Source: Enoplolaimus lenunculus (Eukaryota; Nematoda; Enoplea; Enoplida; Thoracostomopsidae). From it: DNA of 64,000 nucleotides. A program made the position numbers and the translations under genes. Positions 26,145 through 37,000 of this stretch are shown here, piece after piece. The stretch lies in contig JASANG010003031.1 in assembly GCA_030248215.1 (NCBI GenBank), positions 95,038 to 159,037 on the forward strand, in the 5' to 3' direction. The notes beneath the pieces are model-generated. The model searched no databases. It had not been told where the DNA came from and saw nothing but the letters and a program-made list of their open reading frames with translations. Position 1 is the first letter of the stretch, and the number at the start of each line of letters is the position of its first letter.

Positions 26145-26380
26145 CTCAGTACCCATTCTGTAAACGGACCAAATAATTTCGCGCAGTAGCCAAATTGTTT
26201 TTGTAATGCGGAACATCTAACAGCTCAGATACATTCAGTAATGTCAAACTTTATTTATTTACATGGCAGTATATATTAACAATACAAAAGGATGGCAAAG
26301 GTTTTGATAGGCGTACCGTTTTTCGCTGGACCCAAATAGAGTAAGCTTTTGTTTTGACAAGTTTTGCTTTAATAGACTTA

Positions 26381-26510
26381 GGGCTGCGCTATACTTTACT
26401 GAGCACGGAAACCGGCGCGCGCCGCATGAGGCAACTTTTAATAAAGTATTACATCACCGCGCGTTGGCAGCAAAATTTTTTGGCAGCGCGCCGCGAGTAT
26501 AGCGCAACCC
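26381..26510. mobile_element. 130-bp MITE with TTA duplication (PIF/Harbinger-like)
   Basis: The inverted ends gggctgcgctatact and agtatagcgcaaccc are flanked directly by TTA on both sides (26378-26380 and 26511-26513). A 3-bp TTA target duplication is typical of PIF/Harbinger. The interior is unusually GC-rich (ccggcgcgcgccgc, gcgcgccgcg). Confidence 0.6.
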
Positions 26511-26765
26511 TTAGGCTTCGTTATAGGCTTATCTTTATGATGTTTATGCTGAGGCATAGAGTTACGAGCATGCTTATTGACCGGAGAGACAATGTTGATA
26601 AAATTATGAATATAACATTATCATACCAAGTAAAAAATTATGGACTGCAAAGCGGTTATCATTCGAATAATAGACCAATGTTACTTTATAAGAGGCGTAA
26701 CAGCAGATCAAGCGTATTCCTAAGCCTAGGCCTAAGCGTTGCAAAAATGTGTTCCTAAGCCTAAT
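26511..26765. repeat. Repeat bounded by TTAGGC-like arrays
   Basis: Starts ttaggcttcgttataggctt and ends cctaagcctaggcctaag..cctaagcctaa, so its two ends are inverted hexamer arrays. A similar ggcttatctttat..gaggcttaggctt..gaatatgctta block occurs at about 50005-50060 (KHDRBS intron 4) and at about 56165-56222. Confidence 0.4.
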
Positions 26766-27228
26766 CAAAAAAATTTAATCTAGAATCTAAAACCACTCTT
26801 TTATAGACCTACCAGAAACCTGCACGCCCCTTAAAGTATTATGAGCCGAATAATATATCTCTTATTATATAAAACAGCAAATTTCAAAATTTACTTATTT
26901 GTGTGGAGCTGCAAAGATAAAAGGGCAACAATACGAAACTTTGACATTACATATCAATTTCAAAAAATCAATAAAGGCACATATAAACCGAACTTCTACA
27001 GCACCATTAGCTATTATGTTGCAAATATGACCAATTAGTAATAACATATTTACGAGCTAATGAATACTTATGTACGAAATTTAACACAAATATTACTTAA
27101 CGCTACTGCTGTGTAGAATTTAATATCTACAGTTCGCGTCGTTCGCTTGTTTGCATGCATATTATTGCCAAGGGTCCATGATGAACCTATGAACAGGACT
27201 ATATTATGTGCAACTTCTGCGCTATCGC

Positions 27229-27445
27229 GTGGTACAAAATGTATCGGCATGCGTTGCATTTTTCCGTGACCCCCTCAAATTCATTGGGTGGGTACATGTT
27301 ACTTGCACCGTTGAAAATAAGATTATAAGAGCAACTAATACGTTTAAATTTCGTTAACACGTGTAAAGTTCAAGAAACCTGCAATATTTAGCCTCTTAAT
27401 GGGTGTGGCAAGAGGCCAAAAACGCATCGAGTGCTTGGTACATTA
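27229..27445. mobile_element. MITE with GCGTTGCRTTTTT inverted ends
   Basis: The left end ggtacaaaatgtatcggcat with gcgttgcatttttccgtgac, and the right end gaggccaaaaacgcatcgag with tgcttggtaca, are inverted. It belongs to the family of 18437-18640. Confidence 0.5.
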
Positions 27446-27604
27446 ATGGCCCTAAAGATCAAAGTGGAACGTTTTTTTGCGGGACTGCATTAGAATAAGC
27501 TCGTGACCAGTTGCATATCCTAGTTAAAAGTAACCATCCACTTTTGTTATTACCAACTGGCAATAGGTAACAAACGAAACAAAGAATAAAAACCCCGTTT
27601 TTGA

Positions 27605-27610
27605 TTTAAT
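27605..27610 (-). terminator. Possible poly(A) signal for the zinc-finger gene
   Basis: On the minus strand this reads ATTAAA, the commonest variant of AATAAA, about 195 bp past the stop codon at 27804. No better signal was noticed nearer. Weak evidence. Confidence 0.25.
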
Positions 27611-27803
27611 AAAATCATATTCTTGCCAAAACAATTTGTTAGCTTATTATAATAAAATAAATCGATAATAGTACTGCATGTACTACAAAAATCAGTAGCT
27701 AACTCTTGCAATTTAAACTACTGAAAATCTTTGCTCGGAAGACTACCGACCAATACTCAACAGACTTTTGAAATCCGAACTGGCGTTACAATGACGTGAG
27801 CCT

Positions 27804-30800
27804 TCAAATTAAGTTCAATCCAGTAACCATGAAAGGAATGTTGACCAAATGTCGAGCACCGTCTCCATCTGGGCCGATTTCAATTGAAGCAAACATCGCG
27901 ACGTTGCCAAGATCATCGCTCTCAGGTATCTCAAAAGTTAACAATTAAAAACATAAAGCTTACATGCGGTCGCTTTGCAAATAAAGATCCTGTATTGGAA
28001 TTTAACCAAAAAATTTCATGATTCTTGCTCGCTTCGTTCGCAAGGTTTCTGTCAGCTGGTGCTCACATTGGGAACGATTCGAAAAGGCCGACATTTTAAG
28101 GGTTTGTTTTAACAGATTTATCCGTATTATTTCATAAATTTTAAGACCAAATTCAACTTTATGTTATAAAAATTCCTGGTCCGAAATTTGAATTTGAGAA
28201 ATTTCGGGCCCAGGATTTCACTGTGAGAAATTTCGGGTCCGGGATTTGAGTTTGAGAAATTTCGACGCCGGGTTTTGACTTTGAAAAATACCGGGTCCGG
28301 GTATTTATTTTTAAACGTCGCAACTCTAATAATTTTTATACAATATCGAACGGCATTGAAAGTCGCCTAGTGGCATTTATACCAAACACATGTTTCATAT
28401 TTGATTCTTATCACTGCTCTGGAACTTTTTAGGTCCACCATTCCACAAATTCGTCAGTTTAATTACCTATGGCTAATTGACAATAGGTACTATACGGTTT
28501 TCAGACCTTTATTAAAACAGAAACCAAAAAATCTTACTTCGACCACACCCAAATCCACCGTATCCATTGTGTTGTCATCGACGCAATCATCCATAATTTT
28601 CGCCATAGTTCCTTTCTGGCCCTTACTGCACTGACGCTGGCTTAGACTAGAACTTTTGCTTCCCGTCTCAGAAACCTTAGACTCTTTTAAGACAGCATGA
28701 CCCAATTTCTTAAATTCAGGAATGGATAGAGCTCGAAAACTTGGTACGCAAAGCACCGGTTCTTTATTATCGTTATCAAGCCTCTGTTTCTTCGAAACAC
28801 CTTTTTGAGTATTTTTCTTCAGTACTTGCCGTTTACGTTTCAACTCAACACCACGGAGCAGTTCAAGACGCTTTGCCAATGAAACATTGTCCAGATCAGA
28901 ATTTTCGGAGGGCGAAGAAGACAATAATTCCTAAAAGCAACCACATGTGTAAAGTACCGTTAATTCATTTGTTTTTGTAAAACTTAGAAAACCTAGCTGA
29001 TGCTGAAATTAGTTTAAAATTAAACTAAGACCAACTTTGACTAAAATACAACTGTACAAAACTATTGAAAAGAACTAGGTTACTAGAAAGAGATCATCTA
29101 TGGACCTTACCAAGCGCGTATTACCATTTACTTTACATCACTGACCAAATTTTATGGTGCACTATTCCCAGTAATTTTGGAGCGACTGCCACTGACTTGT
29201 ATGGGTGTTGAACAGCGCAAGCTCACAGGCTTAAAAATTCTCAACTCTTTTAGTATAACAGTGATTTTATCATACATACCCCGGTGCCACGCGGAACCAC
29301 TGTATCTACAATATCACCGTTTTCAGAATCACTGGAAGAACTAGCCACATTGCGATTGTCACATGATCCCGCAGCAGCTCTGATTTTCTTGCCAGTAAAA
29401 GTCCCTGACCGACTGGCATTAAGTGCTTTAGCAGACCCGTGTAAATTATCAGCTTTCTCAGACACCAATACAGGTTTTGCCCGACTTACAGGACGTGTCA
29501 TGATTAACTTTCGTGGCCTTCCCTCATCTTTATTAGTATTTTTATGTGCCGGTTTAAGCACTGTTTTCCAAAATTTTCGCCGCTTTTGTTTCCCTCCAGC
29601 GGCTAAAAGACGGCTAGAACGCCTCAGTGGACCCGTTGTTGTGCCTTTCGATTCCACTAGTCTTGTTGACAACGTCTCCTACAACAAATTCATAGTAATA
29701 TTTATATACCAGAAGCAGACAAGAAGTGACCAAAACGCGATATATTGAATGCGGTTAGTTTAACAAATTTTACCATTATCCTGAATTCAGAATACAATTT
29801 CGCTCTATTACAGCAATCTCAATAAAAAGATTCAATCTGTAGCTCAATGAATTTACCAAAATAACATTTCTTATAAATTTTATGTTGTATTTAAAACATA
29901 TTAATTATTCATTCATTTATTACTATTTATTTACTTTAAATATTTAAACTACCACTGTTTATTTAGAGTTATTCTGTTGAATCACATACCTCGGTGTCAC
30001 TCAACCCAACAGTATCGACCGCACTCCCATTTTCGCTGTCATTGGAAGAACCATTCAACCTGAAATTATCGTGGTCGCTCAAATCGGCTTTTTCGTCACC
30101 ATCAGGCAAAATACTTGACTCACAGGAATCCCGACCTTCCCATTCACGAAAACCATCACAACATAAAGATGGCATTAATAGCTGCCGGTTGGATTTTCGA
30201 GGTTCCTGTATTATCAAAGACTTCCTTGATTTATATCGTCTTTGCCATGCAGCAGTTCCACTATAACGGCCAGAACGCTGCACTGAGCTTGTTGTCTGCT
30301 CTGTTTCATTCTCGGACGAAAAGATTGATTCCTAAATCATCAGTCACAATCATTTAGCAAACAAAACATGGCTCTGGCACACTTTACCACACAGGTCTAG
30401 GCCCAGGCTTAACCGTAGGTTTTGCAAAAGGCTTACCTAAGTCTGAGTATAAGCCACAACCTTTACCTTAAATGAATCGGAAGCCTCCAAGAGCCAATAA
30501 AACTGCTGAAAATGACCAGACAGTCGGTTTTACTCCTGTATGAACTGTGCAAAAAAGCAGCACAAACGTACTGTTGTTACAAAGTAAGCAGAGAAAATTT
30601 AGATCAATATGTCCACCTTCATCCTTTATGTTAAATCTGAAACTGAATGTCCTGTATCGGCTACTCTATGGTTTCAGGTTTTCGGCGTGGTTAGTTCCGC
30701 AGTAACTATTTAAAAGGCCCAAGGGCGGTTATAGCAGGATGGATGACACAAGAAGGCTTGTGACCCTTAAATTTCTCCCGATCGCTTCGGCAAGCATAAT

Positions 30801-31007
30801 TTCTTGCTGGTTCGCTTTATAGGGATCACCACTAAGCTCCACCCTAAGGCAATAAAATCAAGACTGACCTTCCGAGCAAATCAATCACAGTAACTTACGT
30901 ATCGCAATTTATCATGAATACAATAATAAATATTCGCTTACATCATTGGAACTAGTCGAGTCAGTTTCTGGCCATTCAAATTTTCGTTTCTTCTCTTTTT
31001 CCAGCAC
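27804..31007 (-). other. Tail of zinc-finger gene: repeated phase-0 exons
   Basis: Exons 30942-31007, 29990-30331, 29280-29678 and 28538-28930 all begin and end in phase 0, as does 31666-31830 before them. Three share a layout: a Glu-initial Ser-rich start, a basic patch (RSGRYSGTAAWQRRYKSRK; LRRSSRLLAAGGKQKRRKFW; AKRLELLRGVELKRKRQVLK), and an acidic end with a VDTV-type motif just before the donor (NDSENGSAVDTV; SDSENGDIVDTV; DDNTMDTVDL). This indicates diverged tandem exon duplication. The 29280-29678 exon has GRPRK, an AT-hook-like core. The last exon ends IGPDGDGARHLVNIPFMVTG before the stop region. DSENGDIVDTVV resembles an acidic SUMO-interaction motif; that function is only inferred. 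Confidence 0.6.
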
Positions 31008-34000
31008 CTCAAATACGTTAAAACAATGTTGTGTATAACATATTACATAGCCGATTCCAATTATATTAAAAATAAACGTAAACGAAGAACTCCGAAGTAA
31101 GACTTGGCCAAACTTGAAACCCTTGTCGCAGGAAACTGAATTATACTGCGATCGGAGCTAGACATTTTCTGAGACAATACTTTTTACACATTGATTCTTA
31201 TTATATGTAATTATTAGAAAACTGATATAAGCACCGTTGTTATCAAATTTAACTGAAATGCAGACAATTTTTGCGCTTAATTGCAATAATACAGGTTATA
31301 AACGATTGCTCACTTTCGAAACTCAACACACAGAACTGATTTCAACAAATCGTAGTTTAGCTTTACAGAGCCAAAAAATTATTGCCAATTATTCCGATTC
31401 GGGTATAATCCAGTTCCGCTTTGCATCCTGCGTACCGCAATAGTTTTTTACACGAGCGGATGAACTAATGGCACCTGTTCATTATAGGTCCTCCTCACTA
31501 AGCGTAAGCCTCAGCCAAATCCCAAGTGATAGCTAGATAGCCACAACATAAGTCTTTGCCTAAGTCTAAGTGTAAGCATCCCAATCTTCGCGTTCCTCAG
31601 TCTCCAAGCCTAAGCAAAAGTTTTAAAGTGCGGGGACAGGGGAACTACATAAGTGCCAAGCTTACTGTTCTAGATTGACGTTCCGCCTTATATTTAGCGT
31701 TCACAGTTTGTTTCCGGCGACAGTTATGGTGATACCTGAGGTGACGACGGCGTTGTATAACGGTGACAAATTTTGCGCTACAATACTCGCAAGGGTATTT
31801 TTTGACGCCACCATGTTTTTCCATGTGCACCTGCAGAAATATTTGGCACAAACCAATATAACGACAGCATTTCACTATATTCAGCCAGAATATAATAACT
31901 AAACTCTAAACTGCCCAACAAAATACCCGTAGGCTGAATAACCGTGATAATAACGATGCAACATTTCAAAACAAAAATGTGAATCTAAATTTTTAAAGAA
32001 CCATTCCAATATATCTATAATAACTGAGTGCGTACCGCAATTGTTTCTTTACAGAAGGGGCAGACTAATGGCACCTGATCATTATAGGGACTCCTCATTA
32101 AGCGTAAGCCTGAGCCTAATCCTAAGTGTTAGCCACAACGTAAGCCTATGCCTAAATCTAAGTGTAAGCCTCCCAACCTCCACGTTCCGCAGTGTCCAAA
32201 TCTCCCTTCGAGGAGGGGGAGGGCCGAACTAAGTATTACACGAAGCACAATTACTGATACTAGAATCCTTGTAAGCTCAAAATTGACACAAATAACAGTA
32301 ATACTTGCCAAGTTAGTGCGTTTGTCTATGTATTACTTTGTTTTGAAATATACAATACAGAAAACTTCAAAATTGTATTCAAATTCAAACATAAAATAAA
32401 CAATGTCAAATAAACCTTGAATTCGTAGGGTGCAGCGTACGACTGACCACAAATTTCACATTGGAAGCGCTTAACGTTCAGATGCGCCAATAAATGCCTC
32501 TTAAGATCTGAGTTTCTACAGAACTTAGCATTACAAACCGAACAAACACACGGTCGCATTCCTGAAAAACAGCAGTGGGCAGAATCAGTACACAAGAATA
32601 AGACGAAAAAAACTTGTGTTTTAATTCATTTCATGATTTCGCTGGTGCAGCAAATTTGCAATACCAACCCAAGGATGTATCTGTTAGATTAGCTAAACCT
32701 ATAACTCTTATATTGAAACACATGCGCCATACATTTACCCAGGTTGTACAAAAAATGCAAAGGGTGGGGATGCTTGTGTTACCAATAATTAAAAACTTCT
32801 TAAAAACTTCTAGACAAAAATCCCAAAAGCTTGGTTGACTATTTAAATTCCCAGGCTACGCCATTGTTTCAAGGCAAAGACTTCAGAGCTGTATATTTAC
32901 CTGCGTGGCACATCAAATGCAATTTTAACTTCGATGTGTTGCCAAATTGTTTAACACATATTGGACAGGTTTTCTTTATATGTTCCAGATCTTCAATGTA
33001 TTCCGACTCATCTACAATAAAATGTATTTACATCGATAAAACACTGGAGCGATTAATAACAATACACTAACGGATGTGCTAAACCTTTTAACTATTAAAA
33101 CGCTATACTACTTCGTCCTGAATCGTGGACCATTGCCGTACCTCTGCATGCAGCGCTGTATAAAACATCTGAATATAAAAATTTCACCTTATGGGGACGG
33201 ACAACAAGAGCACCGCTCAAACTCGACAAGCAAATTACTCAAAAACTTTAACGAATTAAATAAACTGAGCAACATAAAAATTCTGTGGCCAAAACACAAT
33301 TAGCTGTGGTCAAACAGCTCATGGTAGCTTCCACATTAACATGGTTTCCAGTCTACTGAAACCTTGGTTAAAATTTTGAACTGAAAAATTTCAATTTAGC
33401 CTCACGCTGCCCAATCTAGTACAAAGTACTGTATTCAGATTGTTTTGTTAATCCCCAGCAACCAGGGTGCAACCGGAATTACAATTTACCGGAACCGGAA
33501 TTTGAAAATTTTACCGGAACCGGAAAGTGAAAAATGCATTTCACCAAAAATTTCATTTTATTCTTATTTTTTTGCTCTATTATTTGTGAAATAACCTTAG
33601 TCGAACATAGGTATTTATTTTATTTGTTGTATTTTAGATTTTCGTCGTCGACTGAAGTGAAATCCACCATCATTGGCTTATATTTGGAGTACAAGTGGCT
33701 TTCAAAAGAGATTCTTAAAAATTAGCAAAGTTCAGAAAACGGCCAAATTATAACACCGGAATTTTTAAATCCGGTAAAAATTTACCGGAACCGGAAGGTG
33801 AAAAAATGCCGGAACCGGAATTCCGGTTGCACCCTGCCAGCAACACGAGGGTGTCCTAAAATCACGTAACTAACGGTTTATGCTAAATTGAGTTACAGTT
33901 GGCAATACCTTCGAAACTTCAAAATTACGTTAAAATAGGTATACTGAAACAGTCAGCGACATATGCAGTATAAATGGTCGAAAAATAAACAGAAACAGCG

Positions 34001-37000
34001 TGAAATTTAGGAACACTGCCAGATAAAAACTACCAAAAATTAACAATTTTGATATGCAAAAAAGGAATCATTGCAAAATTTACAGGATGGTGTCCAGTGG
34101 AACAACACTCTTGCAGCTACTCTGACTACTGCTAATGCGCTTTCCAACAAACCTGCATGTATTTTGTTAACATGAAAAGTAAGGCTTCCCATTGACATGA
34201 AGCGGCGTTTGCATATTTTGCATCTTACATTTTTATTATTTAATCGCTCTAATATTCTGCGAGCCTTCGCCTAAAAGAGTACAAAACACAATGCTATCAA
34301 GCAATCTGCAGTTCAGTTTCAAACTATTTAACCACCCTTCGAATAAAATAACCACTTAGATACTACACTGTAAAAGAGCACGTAAATCGTATTAATGACT
34401 TCGTGCCGGCGCAACCGGACGTCAAAATGCTGATACCAAGACTGGCAAGCGAACTATCAACCGGAAGAGGATATAATCCGGATGGTGTATGTGCATTAAA
34501 AAAATAGCGAAATTTTGACCAGTTTATTGCGTTAGATAATTTATGCCTCATCAAGGCAACTTTTGTTCCAAAAATTGAGTTTTGAAATGAACCGAAACGG
34601 GATACCCGATTGCAGCGTTCATTAAATAACCTTAATCCCAGAGTAATTTTTTTAGTTTTCCATAGAGATCCCTCATTTGTGCTTATAATTTGAGAATAAA
34701 ATGGCATTAAACTCTACAAATCACAAGCCATGATGTACAATTGACAGCTTAAATGTTTGGTTTAGTTTAATTTAAAGAAATATTATACAAATAAAAAACG
34801 TAAACTACTCACAAACCTTGACATTAAGTAATTCATTGTCAAATTCGGTTACATTTTCCATTTCATCCATCAACATCAGGTCTAAACCAACAATTTCAAG
34901 GTTCAAAAAACTTTAATTGAAAAAACCTTTGGCAGAGTTTCATATAACTGCTCTATTAATATACGTTCCAAAATCGCGTATTAAGTTTCTCTGGAATAAC
35001 CTAGGACTACGACCAGTAGAAAAGATTTTATAAACGGTGCCTTAAATGACTATACGTACGTATACGTACGTATACGTACGTATACGTTCAATCAGTTAAC
35101 GATAGATCTTTCGATATTTACAACTTTTGACACTGATAATACCTGCTGATGACCTAATTATTGAAAAATAATTGAACGAAGCGAGCTTCAGAGTTTCTCT
35201 AAGCGTTTTATGTTTTGTACTCTGGGGTCGAAAGGTGGATGTCCGTCCGTCCGTCTGTCCGCTCGAAAAGAATCTCAGGAACGGCTGAACGGTTTTGTGA
35301 TAAACTTTTCTTTGTTTGAAAGCCAAATATCTTGGAGTGTTAAGCTCGCATTGGGGTTTTAAAATTTTAAGCCGTCTATTAGCTATTGAATAGTTAGCTA
35401 ATAGCTAATCTGCATATTAGCTTAACTGACAAGACAAAACTCAGACTTTATAAATTATTTCAATAATTAGGGTTTACAGAAGGTTTTTTGGTTCGAGGAA
35501 CCTGAATAAATTGTTTACAAACGTCTAAACCCGATAATAGTTAGCTAATAGATAATTTGCATATAAGCATAATTGACAAGCCTAATTTATGCGTTTTTGC
35601 AATATTTCACTAATTATTAGGGTTACAAGGAATCTAATTTCTGCAATAATGGGTTTTTGAGTGCGAGAAATCGAATAAATTGTCTACAAACCTCCAAAAC
35701 CAATAAATGAATAGTTAGCAAAAAACTACTTTGTATATTAACTTAACTTCTTACGTGTGTTTGAGCTTCGCTCAATACATGTAGTTCCACTGCGACTGGT
35801 CATATACTACCTGTTCCGTTACAAAGGGTGCAAAACGAAACTACCCCGGGATCGTGTTTTATGACATTGGTTCATTTAAATTAATATTTTTCACACGCAA
35901 ACGCGTGAGAAATCACAGTTGCCTAATCAGACACACGCATATACGCCAAGATGTGATATTAAAAGCGTTCCAACTGACTGTTATGTGCAAAAAGCATCAG
36001 CAAAGAATTGGCAATTTTTTGCAGCGCCGATGCCGATATTCGTGTAAAGTGCCGATTATTACCAATGCCGATGCCGAATAATCGGCACATCCCTACGTCA
36101 CATATAAATAACTTACTTTGCGGGTCAGTGAATTTTCCAACTATCGTAACTACTGATGACTTTACATTCTTTACATCTCTTAAATCTTCAGAATCACTCG
36201 AATCTGCATGGAAGCACATAACAACACGATTAATGATTTCGCTACTTCGGTCAATAACCAAGGTTTGTGCGGTTGAACTATATTCATTGTGTGGAGACAA
36301 ATAGCATAAATCCGGACGCAAAATTTCATAAACGGAATAGCTTTGAGGAGATTCTTCCAAAAACTTGTCATCTAAAACCAGAAATAATTCGAAATTTGAG
36401 AAAATTAAGGCAAGTCAGCGGACGAGTAACACTTATCAAGAAAATTGACAGGAAATTGCTCAATAAAAATATGCGTAAATACGTATTCAACACTTAAAAA
36501 TTAATGAAATAGCTTAAAGGTACGCAAAAATTTAATTTTCGCATTGAAATTTATAGGGTTATTTACCTATATTATGTAGAATCTATCAAATCATAGCACT
36601 TTCAGCTGACACAAGTGTGAAATAACACTTACTTACATAACAAATATTCGACAATTAAATCATTGCACGATGTGTTTGACGTATCAGAGAAACACACAGT
36701 TCGCTGAAAACATGAAAAGTTTTTAATCACAAAATTATTCTTAATGTTTATCATTTGATACGATTTTCTCTGCTTCTGATTAGTGAAGGTAAACTGCAGC
36801 ACGTACATATTAGATGCTCCGGGGCCAGGGCCCGCACGTTATTTGCTGGGACATGATCGGGGTCAGTTTTTATATACCGTTCTTCATTGACAGGCATGAA
36901 AAACAACCCTATCTCGTTCGGTTCTCGTTTCAAAAATACGAAAATCACATAAAATTACTGAGCACGGTATTTTTATATTTTCGCACGGTTTGCTGTAAAC

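Larger units (their letters stand above)
31666..34270 (-). other. Zinc-finger block: five C2H2 fingers on four exons
   Basis: Finger 1 (34153-34270) is CKICKRRFMSMGSLTFHVNK then IH. Finger 2 (32901-33011) is CPICVKQFGNTSKLKLHLMC then H. Finger 3 (32416-32561) is CSVCNAKFCRNSDLKRHLLA then H. Finger 4 is split by an intron: CEICGQSYAAPYEFK on 32416-32561, with VHMEKH on 31666-31830. Finger 5 (31666-31830) is CEYCSAKFVTVIQRRRHLRY then HH. All have C-x2-C-x12-H-x3/4-H spacing with intact ligands. The linker between fingers 3 and 4 (LNVKRFQ) is close to, but not, the TGEKPF type. Fingers 1 and 2 sit on separate small exons with long linkers, so DNA contact is most likely by fingers 3-5. Confidence 0.85.

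Noticed and set aside
33534-33725. 63-codon open frame repeated at 54935-55117
   Set aside because: It belongs to two copies of a hAT MITE; its repetition reflects transposition, not coding function.
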